From assembly GCA_016617855.1 (NCBI GenBank), contig JAECUM010004880.1, positions 1-64,000 of the forward strand: 64,000 bases of DNA, written 5' to 3'. The translations under genes and the position numbers were made by a program. The notes under the pieces are model-generated. The model did not search any database. It saw only the letters and a list, made by a program, of their open reading frames with translations, and was not told where the DNA came from. This document shows positions 51,801-59,316 of the stretch, in pieces. Position 1 is the first letter of the stretch. Every line of letters begins with the position of its first letter. The stretch is from Megalonaias nervosa. Lineage: Eukaryota > Mollusca > Bivalvia > Unionida > Unionidae.

Positions 51801-54800
51801 GATCTTGTCGTTCAGAACATGGTTGTTTAATTGCATGCATTGGGATGTCCTTTCACCCCACTTGGAGAATCTGTGACTATCAGATATGTATGAAAAACTG
51901 TTTTGGACTTGTAGCTTCAGGAAAGTGCTGTATTATTAATATAGGAACTCCTGATAAGGTCTGAAGCATCTTTTGCACATGTGTAGATGTCAAATGATTA
52001 CATGGATATTAAGCCTATTATTTACACTGTATACACAGTACTATACTTACTTCTTGAATGATCAATATAGGGCTAAATAGCATGGTGAGCAGTCAGATTG
52101 ACATAATTAAGGCACACTTTGGGTCAACAAAATTTATTTCACCATCATTATTTAACCATTTTTCATGGAATGAATATTAATTGAAGACATGTGATATCAA
52201 GACAGACTGATAGTTAATGCCCATATCATTATGCATAAATATTTAAAATATTTGACAGGTGCAGTTAGCAACATTCTTCTAGTTCCAACTCCACCAAGTA
52301 TTGCCAATCCTGACCTAAAGCCAACAATTTCAATTAAGCCTTTCCAGCGCCATCTGCACTCAACCCAAGAGGATAGGGGAAATAATTCTGATGGGGACAT
52401 GCTAGAATGGAGAATACAGAACACCTCATTGGTTAGATGTCACTTGTATTATACATTTCCTATGATAAGGAAAATTCAGATAATAGGAGAAATGCTTGAT
52501 TTTTAAACATCTTTTTTTTTTATACCTCTATCCCTGTAAAGGCAGGTGCTTATGGAATCCTTGTATCTATCTGTCCATTTATCCATCTTTGTCTGTCCAT
52601 CCATCCATCACACAATGTTGCAAATGCATCTAGTCCCCCCCGTTTTTTATGGATTGCCATGAAACTTACTAAATATTAGAGTCATGACCTGAAGATTTGC
52701 ATATTGATCAATCACTTTGTTAGTGCAATTTTAATATCTTCATATCTTACAAAAAGAAGGCTTGAATATTTTACTCATCTATTTATATTCCCTTCACTTG
52801 AATAATACATAAAGACACTCCCTGTGTTTGTTGTTGAGATGTCCAACATTATAATATACTGGAGTTAGTAGGTTAATTGCCAAGTATTAAAAATCAGACC
52901 TATCATGAGAAAAATGAAAGGATTTAAATGACTTCTACCTTTGGCAAATTTAAATTACTTCTTTTATTCAGTGGTCCATTTCTAAAATGACCATTAACCC
53001 TCACCATTATTGATCTTTCAAGAGATTTTACTTTGACTATACTGTGCATAAAGAAGGAATATTGTTTTTGAATGATTTCTTTTGTAACGACTGTAATAAC
53101 CATTGTGACTGACTATGTTAAAGTTGGACTATAAAAACATGATAAGGAAGTTTTCATACACAGCAGTTTTGTGTTGTAATAGATTTAGCCCTTCACACAA
53201 GCATGTAGACATCTTTAACGATATTACCAGAAATTGAGCTATAGGTATAGTTATCTGTATCAATCAGACTTTGTGTAATTTAATTATAATTGTACATGAT
53301 TTGATTATTAATCTTGGCTGTATGCATTTCTTTGTAAACTTGTCGACATTTTAATGTGTATTCTATAAAATCTTCCTATGACAACAAAAACATAAATGCA
53401 TGGTACATTGAACTGTACCCTCCATCCCCTAGATCAATCAAACAATGTTGTTGTATACATTTTACAAACACAACTAGTATGTCTTTTAAACTTCTCATAA
53501 GATTTTCAGCTCACCTGATCATAATCAAGTATGGCAACCATCACTAAAAACAGAAAATTCTTTAAATGACTTTTCAAAAACTGCTCAACATCCTTTGTAC
53601 AAATTGTCAGAAAACATGTTGATATGAATGGCTTTCAGTTTTGAACTAATGGTGCTAATTTACTAATTTCACCACTGTTATTAAAAATAGAAAACCCTCA
53701 ACTTCTTCTCAAAAACCATAAAACACAGCTTGGCATGATGGGTTTTAAAAAAAAAAAATTTAACAAATGATGCCAATCATCGTTGAAATATGGCCACTGT
53801 TACTAAAACTATAACAACCTCTAATTAACTTTTTCTAAATTCCTCTAAACATGATTTGAAGAAAGTTTACAAAAAGAATTGTGGCATGAAGTGCTTGAAG
53901 TTAGTGCAGATTATGCTGATTGAATATGGCTCCCATACCAAAAAATAAAGAAACCTTTAAACGAGTTTTTCTCAGAAAATACTTAACAGAATTTTACCAA
54001 CTTTGACAGAAACCATCTGAACATGAAGGGCTTGCAAGTTTAAGCAAATGATGCCAATTCATCAGCATATATGGCCACCATTAGTAATAATGAAAAATCC
54101 TTTAAGCAATTTCTTAACACCATTCAAAAAAATTGACATAATTTGTCAGAAATCCTCCGGGCAGACTACTTCCCCCCAAAAAAATCAGTGAGCAGAAATA
54201 GAAAGCATTTAAAAGACTTTATCACAAAAGTCCGCTAAACAGCATTTGACCAGCTTTGACAAAAGCCATCTGGGTATGAAGACCTTTCAATAAAGGACAA
54301 ATTATCCAATGTGCCATCAAACATGGATGAAATACAGAAAATAGAGAAACCTTGAAACAGTTGTTTTCATAGCATATGCAATCAACAGCATTGCAAAAAC
54401 ATTTATAAAGAAACAACATTCTGAAACCAGATTTCTTGGCCATCTGCTCTTGAAGTAGGATATTAGGCAGGTGTCAGCCAGGTACTTGGGCATCTGGTTT
54501 ATGTTTGCTAGATTTATTGTACTTTTGAATGCATTTATTTAAGTATAGGCTCTCTTTCTTACAGATGGAGAATATTTGTAATTGTCCAGACAGCAGTGCA
54601 ATAGAAATGTTACATGAAGATGTTGAGGTACTGATTATGTCCTTGTGGTCACATAATTCATCTATAGTCACTATATCTTTCACTTTCAACTCATTTCCAA
54701 AACATTGTAATGGGACACAAAGTATCTCAGTCATAAAACAAAATGGTAAAGACTTTTTATTTACAAACATTTAAATTTTTTGGTTTCATTGCCTTTTGTT

Positions 54801-55443
54801 ATGTAAAAATCATTGTTTATTACAGAAAAACTCTTATCCCACTTCTTTCAGGTGAAATTGGTAGCCAATAAAAATAGTAAATTCACAGTATTAGTTGTTG
54901 TTGTGATAATTTTTATGTGATGGCATGGGCCTAGCTTATTATAAAATGCAAATATGCTTATGTCACTTACAAGCACATGACTGAATATACTTGTCAATTA
55001 CAAACATGTATAAAATAATTTATTTCATGCAGATGCATATAATAAATTGTTAATATCAAAAGATTAGGGACCAGTTTCCCATGAAATTTTTTGAAAAATG
55101 TATTAGTTTTAATATTGTTCTCAAATAGTACAATTTTGAAATGTAAATAGAGCCATGGAATGAAATCATGATATCATTGTAAATCCATATAACAGATTGT
55201 AATTTTTCTTCAAGAGAATGTGGTTTTCACCAGTTTTAGTGGCGGTTTTTTTTTTGACTTGTTAGTCAAAATATTTTGCATGGACTGAAGAATGTTATCC
55301 CTCTGTTTCAGGAATCTCAGTTTAATCTTGGAGCTGAATTGGCACAAACAAAACAGGAGGTGATGAAACTTAAAACTGTCAACAGGAAATTGTATCAGTT
55401 TGCAGTAAATGAAATATTACAGGGTTCTGATAAAATTTCTTAG
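15315..55443 (+). CDS. WDR18: WDR18, WD40 protein of the Rix1 (PELP1-TEX10-WDR18) complex
   Basis: Eleven coding exons give 435 codons including the stop, close to the 432 residues of human WDR18. All ten introns have GT-AG ends with compatible phases. The product is a WD40 beta-propeller: WD motifs end in VWD/VWA (exon 2), HVWQ (3), IAWS (4), KMFD (6) and KIWD (8). Diagnostic segments include [45 protein letters not shown] and [11 protein letters not shown]. The C-terminus is a short coiled coil ([20 protein letters not shown]) as in the WD40_alt tail. In the nucleus the Rix1 complex acts in 60S ribosome maturation and ITS2 processing. No stop or frameshift was found. Length, start and exon phases all agree, so the assignment is firm. 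Confidence 0.96.
15340..18750. other. WDR18 intron 1, left part
   Basis: AT-rich intronic sequence. A TGATGATGGTGATGAT-type simple repeat lies near 17110-17145. No convincing gene or transposon was recognised. Confidence 0.5.
18762..19052 (-). other. Unassigned 96-codon ORF in intron 1
   Basis: An uninterrupted minus-strand frame starting [13 protein letters not shown], with several Cys, His and Lys and mixed codon use. It is long for chance in such AT-rich DNA and could be a transposon or retrogene fragment. I do not recognise it, and no splice context is apparent. Confidence 0.25.
20737..20915 (+). mobile_element. tRNA-derived SINE
   Basis: A box-like GGTTAGCGTGGTGGACTC (20754-20771) and B box GGTTTGAATCC (about 20790-20800) mark a polymerase III promoter. 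A body with CTTGGGCATGGCACTCTACT follows, and a short (CAAAC)n tail ends it. It is not a functional tRNA because the cloverleaf is lost. Confidence 0.75.
21295..21486 (+). CDS. WDR18: WDR18 coding exon 2
   Basis: 64 codons, phase 0 at both ends. Acceptor TTTTTTTACTGCAG, donor GTAGGC. Encodes the first propeller strand set, including [24 protein letters not shown] and IHVWALQRR. Confidence 0.95.
21500..21660 (+). repeat. Local duplication spanning the exon 2 donor
   Basis: The segment AGAGAAGGGTAGGCCTTTATTC occurs at 21479-21500 across the exon 2 donor and again near 21571-21592, each followed by a TTAAATGTTC and GTGTAGAGAACA block. The second copy carries a decoy donor. Confidence 0.7.
22240..22700. 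other. Unclassified CpG-containing insertion
   Basis: Between 22240 and 22680 the base composition changes (CGCCGATATACGACGAG, GGTCGTGGGG) and a GCACTCG-type short inverted repeat occurs near 22570-22612. The (CACT)n run near 22655 may be its edge. No coding potential is seen; it could be a non-autonomous element. Confidence 0.3.
23095..24440 (+). mobile_element. 5'-truncated LINE (CR1/L2-like) with reverse transcriptase
   Basis: The RT fingers/palm read [17 protein letters not shown] in one frame, then [17 protein letters not shown] and the catalytic LYADDTQIY in another, so a frameshift lies near 23285. The frame continues ([14 protein letters not shown]) to a single in-frame TGA at 23695-23697, then to [15 protein letters not shown] and a C-terminus ending at 24223-24225. 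The 3' UTR ends TTGTAAAGCGCTTAGAGC and an (ATT)n tail, typical of this LINE group. The endonuclease end is absent. Confidence 0.9.
24380..24436. repeat. (ATT)n tail of the LINE
   Basis: About 18 ATT units directly after the LINE 3' UTR. Confidence 0.9.
24890..25090 (+). repeat. Short tandem duplications, about 60-70 bases
   Basis: Three to four imperfect units built on GGTAGGTTTTCCCCAATAGAT and GATGTTCCATGGGACATG. Confidence 0.6.
25690..26108 (+). repeat. SINE-derived tandem repeat, about 83 bases x ~5
   Basis: Units contain AGTCTAGGCCTGCCCAGACTGG, GCCTTGGTGTGGCCTTGG and AAGGCACTTAGCTTCCTTGG (written here in parts). The first unit is preceded by a B-box-like CAAGGGTCGTGGGTGTGAT. The body resembles the SINE at 20737, so a SINE segment has been amplified in tandem. 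Confidence 0.75.
26205..26345. repeat. Foldback (MITE-like) element, copy 1
   Basis: Begins with ACTTGCTTATAAGTCGAGTC and contains TATGTTGTTTGTTCTACTGAT. Related copies lie near 31945, 32940, 51520 and 57980. Confidence 0.5.
26391..26822 (+). repeat. 36-bp minisatellite, 12 copies
   Basis: Unit GTTAGCTATTTGAATGGG followed by AATTTAAATGTGTACCAT, repeated 12 times with about one change per several units. Because 36 is divisible by three it keeps a 142-codon frame open (repeat [12 protein letters not shown]), which is a by-product and not a gene. Confidence 0.95.
26830..29240. other. WDR18 intron 2, middle part
   Basis: AT-rich intron. A short GTACCATG-type motif recurs near 26869, 26888 and 27825. 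No gene or recognisable element. Confidence 0.5.
29250..29975 (+). repeat. Diverged ~60-bp tandem repeat, about 12 copies
   Basis: Units contain CACTATAAAGCACCTCAGTATAACATGG (seen in parts) and a GATATAACATGGGTATAATAATGGAT-like half. Divergence between units is high, so the array is old. Confidence 0.8.
30600..30700 (+). repeat. Detached units of the ~60-bp repeat
   Basis: AGGTATAACATAGTCCCTGG, TATAATATGGGTATGATAAT and CACTCATGTATAACATGGG match the array at 29250-29975, from which they are separated by about 620 bases of unrelated sequence. Confidence 0.7.
31047..31157 (+). CDS. WDR18: WDR18 coding exon 3
   Basis: 37 codons, phase 0. Acceptor TATATTTCAG, donor GTAATG. Encodes [20 protein letters not shown] and IHVWQ, a typical WD repeat. 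It follows a 9.56-kb intron. Confidence 0.95.
31945..32080. repeat. Foldback (MITE-like) element, copy 2 (partial)
   Basis: Contains ACAGACTTCATAAACCCAGA, GGCAGATCTAGTTCTGTGCA and CAGTTGGACTTGACTAATAAG, matching the right half of the copy at 57980-58145. Confidence 0.5.
32680..32818 (+). repeat. 27-bp minisatellite, about 5 copies
   Basis: Unit approximately CTGTAGATTGGCTGTTCAGG plus CTTTTTG. It keeps an open frame (RLAVQAFCC repeats) by virtue of its length, not because it is coding. Confidence 0.9.
32940..33105. repeat. Foldback (MITE-like) element, copy 3
   Basis: Contains CATAGACCCAGATCTACTGG and GGCAGATCTGGGTCTTTGCAG, which are internally complementary, and ends GATTTATAAGCAAGTATATA, the inverse of the start of copies 1 and 4. 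Confidence 0.6.
33245..33625 (+). repeat. 24-bp minisatellite, about 15 copies
   Basis: Unit GAGTTAGGCTTTTAATACAG plus TACT, with occasional variants (ACAATGCTAT). Higher-order pattern: the ACAATGCTATGTTAGGC variant recurs twice. Confidence 0.95.
33990..34013. repeat. (AT)n microsatellite
   Basis: About 12 AT units, ending 12 bases before WDR18 exon 4. Confidence 0.9.
34026..34159 (+). CDS. WDR18: WDR18 coding exon 4
   Basis: 134 bases; enters in phase 0 and leaves after two bases of an Arg codon. Acceptor TTTTTATCAG, donor GTACTA. Contains SRHYQNIS, the most conserved WDR18 peptide, and [13 protein letters not shown]. Confidence 0.96.
34814..34961 (+). CDS. WDR18: WDR18 coding exon 5
   Basis: 148 bases completing the split Arg codon and ending in phase 0. 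Acceptor TATTTTAG, donor GTGAGG. Contains [19 protein letters not shown] and SSLDQTCK. Confidence 0.96.
35950..36050 (+). mobile_element. LINE RNase H fragment
   Basis: The frame reads [20 protein letters not shown] and then stops; this matches the C-terminal RNase H of Jockey/I-type LINEs (a Gly-Asn-x-x-Ala-Asp core). Flanking sequence is too decayed to extend. Confidence 0.6.
36515..36605. repeat. Low-complexity CATG / (CA)n tract
   Basis: ATGCATGCATCCATC-type and CACACA-type simple repeats, interrupted. Confidence 0.85.
37430..37965 (+). repeat. ~145-bp dispersed tandem repeat, copy set 1
   Basis: Three to four diverged units with AATATGGCTGCTGTTACTAAAA, AAACCTTGAAATGACTTTTC and GGCATTAAGGGCTTTCAAGTT (given in short pieces). 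The same family forms the array at 53520-54360. Confidence 0.7.
38640..38765 (-). repeat. SINE-like fragment related to 47308-47600
   Basis: On the minus strand it reads CTTAACATATTGGCTGCCAT and GTATAGCCTACAATGTGCTG, matching the 3' half of the SINE at 47308 (ATACTGGCCACCATGTATAG). Confidence 0.55.
38995..39263 (-). pseudogene. Harbinger transposase, exon 4 remnant
   Basis: Acceptor TTTTCAG at 39264. Reads [12 protein letters not shown], the third conserved block, then a TAG, MTPFF, and after frame changes [18 protein letters not shown], the conserved C-terminal block of HARBI1-like proteins. Several stops show loss of function. Confidence 0.65.
39824..39940 (-). pseudogene. Harbinger transposase, exon 3
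   Basis: 39 codons without a stop, between a TTTCAG acceptor and a GTGTTT donor. Reads [20 protein letters not shown] followed by HDSKIFRD, the block carrying the second catalytic Asp of DDE_Tnp_4 transposases. Confidence 0.8.
40594..40708 (-). pseudogene. Harbinger transposase, exon 2
   Basis: Acceptor ATACCTAG, donor GTATAT. Reads [19 protein letters not shown] with the first catalytic Asp, then, in another frame after a run of five [15 protein letters not shown]. An indel in the C-run is the likely break. Confidence 0.8.
40855..40881. repeat. (TA)n microsatellite
   Basis: About 12 TA units within the Harbinger region. Confidence 0.9.
41322..41362. repeat. (TA)n microsatellite
   Basis: About 20 TA units in the Harbinger intron between transposase exons 1 and 2. 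Confidence 0.9.
41690..41728. repeat. (TAA)n microsatellite
   Basis: About 12 TAA units in the same Harbinger intron. Confidence 0.9.
41945..42164 (-). pseudogene. Harbinger transposase, exon 1
   Basis: Open frame with [36 protein letters not shown] and a Gly codon split by a GTGTGT donor that matches the phase of exon 2. This is the helix-turn-helix-like segment before the DDE domain. Confidence 0.75.
42960..43420 (+). repeat. ~130-bp dispersed tandem repeat, copy set 1
   Basis: Three to four units with ATGGCCACCATGACAACCATC, TTGAAAATTTTAGT and CACCAAAAGACTTGTTTTGA (in pieces). The same family occurs at 48745-49210. Confidence 0.7.
43580..44320 (+). repeat. LTR-related copy of the 9.5-14.8 kb retrotransposon family
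   Basis: The left part matches 10690-10905 (TAACAGATTTTATTTTGTTG, TTCTAGAAAT). The right part matches the LTR end: TTTAATTCACATTATTGTAAGT against TTTAATTCACAATACTGTAAGT, and a GAAATAAATTATTTGTTG block. It ends just before WDR18 exon 6. Probably a solo LTR or deleted copy. Confidence 0.6.
44376..44519 (+). CDS. WDR18: WDR18 coding exon 6
   Basis: 48 codons, phase 0. Acceptor AATTATTTCAG, donor GTAAGT. Contains [11 protein letters not shown] and [14 protein letters not shown]. The junction gives KMFD where human WDR18 has a Trp-containing WD end. Confidence 0.95.
44745..45295 (+). repeat. ~47-bp minisatellite, about 10 copies
   Basis: Unit built on GAACTCTGGAGAGACTGGAT and AAAAGTCTATGTAACTTAT. 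Three central units (45065-45230) are nearly identical and the outer ones diverged. Confidence 0.85.
45325..45415 (+). repeat. ~35-bp repeat, 3 copies
   Basis: Unit TTTCTTATTAAAAACTC(C/T) plus AGTGGCCAATGTCA. Confidence 0.8.
47308..47605 (+). mobile_element. SINE with tRNA-like head
   Basis: GGGGCATCGAGTTGTCTAAAGC (A-box-like) and GTGGATTTGAGTC (B-box-like) are followed by a body with GTGTGGGTACATGAGGAAGC and CTTCCTCCACCAATTATACT. It ends with a local tandem repeat of AGAAATGGCATTAAGTTTAC (47510-47600, 3-4 units). A partial copy lies at 38640-38765. Confidence 0.65.
47795..47872 (+). mobile_element. LINE 3' tail fragment
   Basis: ATTGTAAAGCACTTAGAGC and an (ATT)n tail match the 3' end of the LINE at 23095-24440. 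It could equally be the LINE-derived tail of a SINE. Confidence 0.6.
48745..49210 (+). repeat. ~130-bp dispersed tandem repeat, copy set 2
   Basis: Units with TTGTTATTGCTACTCCT(C/T)(C/T), ATGGCCACCACAGCAGCCAT and GACTTCTTATGATGTCTAGC, the same family as 42960-43420. The (CA)n tract sits within the first unit. Confidence 0.7.
48805..48862. repeat. (CA)n microsatellite
   Basis: About 27 CA units with one ATG interruption; it keeps long Cys/Val frames open on the minus strand that are not genes. Confidence 0.95.
49589..49653 (+). CDS. WDR18: WDR18 coding exon 7
   Basis: 65 bases; enters in phase 0 and leaves after two bases of a codon. Acceptor TTCTTTTACAG, donor GTTAGA. Encodes PLQRERHIQ and TCFKGH, a short insertion loop before the next blade. 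Confidence 0.93.
49960..50740 (+). repeat. ~130-bp dispersed repeat, third form
   Basis: About five diverged units with GGTCAAAAGGTCAAAGGTCA-like centres, GGCTTGCAC(A/T)T and AAGAAACCTATTGATTT (in pieces), lying in WDR18 intron 7. Confidence 0.65.
51382..51506 (+). CDS. WDR18: WDR18 coding exon 8
   Basis: 125 bases; completes a Ser codon and leaves after one base. Acceptor TTCTTTGCAG, donor GTATAG. Contains [17 protein letters not shown] and [14 protein letters not shown], the most canonical WD repeat of the protein. Confidence 0.95.
51520..51660. repeat. Foldback (MITE-like) element, copy 4
   Basis: Begins TATATACTTGCTTCTAAGTT with GAGTCCA, contains GTTTGTTATACTGATTATGG, and starts 14 bases after WDR18 exon 8. 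Confidence 0.55.
52259..52431 (+). CDS. WDR18: WDR18 coding exon 9
   Basis: 173 bases; completes a Gly codon and ends in phase 0. Acceptor ATATTTGACAG, donor GTTAGA. Contains [10 protein letters not shown] and a Pro-rich loop, then [11 protein letters not shown]. Confidence 0.93.
53520..54360 (+). repeat. ~145-bp dispersed tandem repeat, copy set 2
   Basis: About six units with ATATGGCCACTGTTACTAAA, AAACCTTTAAACGAG-like and GGCATGATGGGTTTTAAA-like blocks, matching 37430-37965 in the same orientation. Confidence 0.75.
54565..54627 (+). CDS. WDR18: WDR18 coding exon 10
   Basis: 21 codons, phase 0. Acceptor TCTTTCTTACAG, donor GTACTG. Encodes MENICNC and an acidic stretch leading into the coiled coil. 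Homology is weaker here, but splice sites and phase fit. Confidence 0.85.
54630..55311. other. WDR18 intron 10
   Basis: 684 bases of AT-rich intron. I see no element or gene in it. Confidence 0.6.
55312..55443 (+). CDS. WDR18: WDR18 coding exon 11 with stop
   Basis: 43 codons plus TAG at 55441-55443. Acceptor TCTGTTTCAG. Encodes the C-terminal coiled coil ([17 protein letters not shown]). An AATAAA begins one base after the stop codon region (55445-55450). Confidence 0.93.
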   Translation, partial: ESQFNLGAELAQTKQEVMKLKTVNRKLYQFAVNEILQGSDKIS

Positions 55444-55444
55444 G

Positions 55445-55450
55445 AATAAA
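55445..55450 (+). terminator. AATAAA directly after the WDR18 stop
   Basis: If used, it would give an extremely short 3' UTR. Other AATAAA-like signals exist further on, so use is unproven. Confidence 0.35.
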
Positions 55451-55794
55451 ATGTTAACAATATGCTTACTTTTGTTCAGTTTTTGTTAATTCTCATAATC
55501 TAACATGCCTTACAGGATACACAGTCACCTCTCTTAAACAGCCATTTATTTAAGATCTGTAGTATCAAATTATTTGTAGAAATTAACATCTTTTTAGCAG
55601 CTGCCTACCTTAGGAGACGATTTTCTTATTTCCCAGATTTGTTTGTTTTAGACAGGTTTGACTAGTTCTGTTTAAAGTTTAACTTTCCAAATATTTATGC
55701 CATAATTCAAGTTTATAAGATGTGTGAAGTAGTTTTTCTTCTGACTTGGCAGCATGGCCTACAACAAACTTTGATCCATTCCTCACTCTCAGTT

Positions 55795-55965
55795 CAGTTT
55801 TTGGATGCTACATTGGCTCAGAGGTTTGTGTGCTGAACTTGTGACCAGAAGAGTGCAGGTTCAAATCCAGCACAGAACACCATGGGGTCTCTGAATGAGG
55901 CACTTTACTCCAATTGCCTTGTAAACTTGATGTGTTGATGTGCGATTCAGTTCCATGGTCAAGTT
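55795..55965 (+). mobile_element. tRNA-derived SINE, second copy
   Basis: A-box-like TTGGCTCAGAGGTTTGTGTG and B box GGTTCAAATCC, then GAGGCACTTTACTCCAATTG, matching the body of the SINE at 20737. Confidence 0.7.
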
Positions 55966-56307
55966 TTCAGTTTCTGGCAAATCATTTTTCTTTTCATTTT
56001 GAAGGCTTACAACCATCGCATGTAAATGGTAACATCAGTCTTATGGTTTTAGTAGGAGTTACATCCCTTTGTTTACTACGCACAGTAACTAGACTTTAGC
56101 AACAGCAACTAGTCTCAAAGTTTTTGATGCATCAGTTTGGTATCTTGTAGGTTTGTTACCAGTTTCATGAGGATGCAGTGTTTTTCAACACTGAGGCTCT
56201 GATTTGTATGAAAATTATGTCCCATTTTTAGACACAATGCTAATACAACAGAACAGTAATGCAGTACGTTATATCTTCTGTGAGCAGCAGATTACAGAAC
56301 ATTTTAT

Positions 56308-56425
56308 TTTACATGTTTGGAATGGGATTTTGCCCTTACATGATGGGCATACAATTCTGCAGTGAGGTTTACATGTTTGGAATGGGATTTTGCCTTTACA
56401 TGATGGGCATACAATTCTACAATGA
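56308..56425 (+). repeat. 58-bp direct repeat, 2 copies
   Basis: TTACATGTTTGGAATGGGAT and CATGATGGGCATACAATTCT occur twice, about 58 bases apart, with two or three changes. Confidence 0.9.
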
Positions 56426-56469
56426 GGTTCTGTTTCCTTGTCACCTCAACTGAAGGTTGAGTAGTCTGG

Positions 56470-56965
56470 CAATAGTGATGTCTGTCTGACCATCTGTCCA
56501 TAGACAAGGTAGTTTCTGCAACATTAGTTTGGGGGATTTTTGTTCTTTTTTCCCCCTCAAACTTTATTTGTGGATTATACATCATTAGAGGCAGAAGCCT
56601 AACAATTTTGGTGCTGGTTGGTCCAAGGTTAAAGTCACAGGGGGCTGAAAACGTGATTTTCCTTTCTGCACGACAAGTTTCCTTGGCCTTATTTTAATCA
56701 GTCATCATAGATAGTCTGTGCTTGGGAAGGGACAGGTCCCTAATGCTTCTGAGGTCAAAGGCCAAGGTCACTTCTGATTTGTACATTTTTTCGGGTTTCC
56801 ACTGTATTGTTTCTTGGATCCACTTTTCATCAGATTTAATGTGTATTATGCACATGAGCAGAGGCACATCCCTTTTGAATTTCATGTCCAGAGGTCAAAC
56901 GTTAAGGTCACACAAGCTTGCCATTTTTTACTTGTCTACTTTCCACAAGTTTCCAGCACCCAGTT
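56470..56965 (+). repeat. Fragment of the GGTCAAAGGTCA-type repeat family
   Basis: Contains GGTCAAAGGCCAAGGTCACT and GAGGTCAAACGTTAAGGTCAC, resembling the third repeat form in intron 7 at 49960-50740. Unit borders are unclear. Confidence 0.5.
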
Positions 56966-57265
56966 ATGATCCATTTCATGGTTGCATTACATGCAAGGAA
57001 AGGCAGCCTGTTGAGTCTGCAATCACAAGCTCATACGATCACGGTCACTGGACAAGACAATTGCAAATTCACTTTACATCTGGTAAAACAAGTTATTTTT
57101 TGGACTTGGATCAGTAATGAAATCTTGTTTACTGACGATACAATACACTAAAATGTAATTGTATGCTGATGATACAATACACTAAAATGGACTTGTAAGA
57201 ATCATCATTAGAGTTTGTATGGCAGCAAAACAACCCTTTTGTTCGAAGTGCTATTACATTCAGAA

Positions 57266-57267
<2 letters not shown>

Positions 57268-57314
<47 letters not shown>
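57268..57314. repeat. (TA)n microsatellite
   Basis: About 23 TA units. Confidence 0.95.
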
Positions 57315-57316
<2 letters not shown>

Positions 57317-57974
57317 AATCAAGAAAGATCTGAATTTGCATTTGAGACTCCTTGTAAATTCATCAATCATGGATTGCCATTAAATATGAGACATGTTTTG
57401 TAGATAACATTAACAATTCAAGTAATTCTCAAGACAAGCAAGCAAGTACCTACTAATCTTTGGAAAACTGCAGCAGAGAACTACATGTCCTACCAGACTG
57501 CCTGAAAACTTTAATCAAATGCTAAACTTTGCCAAGGTATGACAGACGGTCAGACATTCATTGTTGACATTATGTGCCATACCACCATCATGATGGAGCA
57601 AACATTTCATTGGAGGGAGGTGGGGTGGGGTAAATAGAAGGCAACATTGTATCATAAAACTTTTTAATGCATGTTATATTCATTTAGCTCAATACATATG
57701 TGTAAAATGTATACAACAAATGCTTCCTGAAACAATGTAGACACTTCCCAAACAATAGAATAGTAAAGCATAGCAAAACTGATACATGTAAAACAAAGTC
57801 ACTCGTACATGCCAAAAATGGAAAAGATTTCTGAAAGGATTGCTGATCCTAACAGGTAAATTTTGCTTGTTCAGAAGGAATAACATATTACTTTAAATAA
57901 GCTTTTTTTTCAACATTTTAAAGTTGTCTACCATATATGGTTGCTTGTCTGTCAAGTCCAACCACAAACAAAAT

Positions 57975-58145
57975 AGACCCTTGTTTACCATCGCATAATG
58001 CACAGGCATATCAGGGTCTATGCTGTTTGTTGTACTGATTACTCATAACAAGCTGCCTATACCCAGATCTGCCAGAGCATAATGTGAGAGCAGATCCAGG
58101 TCTGTGCAGTTTCCAGTTGGACTCAACTTGTATCATGCAAATGTT
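57975..58145. repeat. Foldback (MITE-like) element, copy 5 (most complete)
   Basis: Contains CAGGGTCTATGCTGTTTGTT, TACCCAGATCTGCCAGAGCA, GCAGATCCAGGTCTGTGCAG and CAGTTGGACTCAACTTGTAT. Its two halves are partly inverse to each other. Confidence 0.65.
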
Positions 58146-58947
58146 CTAGTGAACTACTTAGTGTGGATTTCTACATGGAAATTGAACATTCCTTGTCCAA
58201 TGGTTTTATCACAAGCTACTGTTCACAAAAATAGCCCAATTTATACCATGTAGTGGACACAAATGCCATAAAATAAACAATACAGTGTCTCAGGAGACAA
58301 ACAATACTTAATGTATAACACAAAAATGGCCCTATCAATGGAGTTTACCTGTTTCACTAAACTAACAAACACGAAAGCCAGCGACAAAAGCATTTTATCT
58401 GACTGTAACCAAGGTATAGGTTTAATTCTAAAATTTTTATTTACATTATCTTAATTAAAAGAATTGGCAAAATGCTTGTCAAATTTCTGTTGCTTTCCAT
58501 TTTAAAGATGTTGCCTGAAATTTTGTTAATTTTAATGGAACAAACCTGGACTTTGAGGAAACACTAGGCATTAATTTCGATCCTTCTTCCATCACTCATT
58601 TGTGACAGGGATGAGAAAGTGTATTCTCGCATCTTCAATCATACTTGTAACTTCTCAAAAACAAAATCTCAAAGTATCAGTGCATTGTGAAAGACCGTGT
58701 ACAACATAATTTAAAATGTGCACCTCATCAGAGGAAGCTTCCCTCAACAAATCTGAAACCAAATTCAGGTTAACCTTTTTCTGTGAACAAAATCTTTCCT
58801 TTCACATCTTCATACCTTTTTCATAACCTTCCTAACCTTCCCCCAATTTTTTTGCCCTATGCCCCACAAAACTTGACTCCTGTGTACCTAATAGGTGTGC
58901 TTTGTCATCAGAAGAAATGAAAGAATCTGTCTATTTTTCTTTAGTAT

Positions 58948-59081
58948 ACATATGTCCACATCTTTGTTGGTTCTAGCAATGGCCCAAGTCACTAAAGATG
59001 ATAAAAACTTTAAGACAGGTAGTCAATTCCATTTTACAGCAACATATCTGCCAGTCACTGCAAATTCTAGCAATTCAAGGT
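58948..59081 (+). other. Candidate exon, unassigned
   Basis: Follows TCTTTAG (with a few bases to spare) and ends at AAG-GTAATG. One frame is open across it (AMAQVTKDDKNFKTGS). A GTAGTC donor also occurs inside. I recognise no family. Confidence 0.2.
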
Positions 59082-59316
59082 AATGTAGTAGTTTGCCAAA
59101 CTGCAGTGCAATGTATTGGGTAACTTATTTTTTAGGCCAAGTTGATAACAAAAGGGATTACATTTCTGGGGTGAAAAATTTGCAGAAAACACCGTTTAGC
59201 ACTTGATCAATGAATTATTTTAAAAAATAATTCAGAAAACAGAAATATTTAAATAAATGCTAGTAGATAATACATTAACACTTAAGGTAACAGAAAATTC
59301 CACGGTTCAGCTCTTT

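Noticed and set aside
56259..56453. 64-codon ORF with repeated YMFGMGFCLYMMGIQF-type sequence
   Set aside because: Arises from the 58-bp direct repeat.
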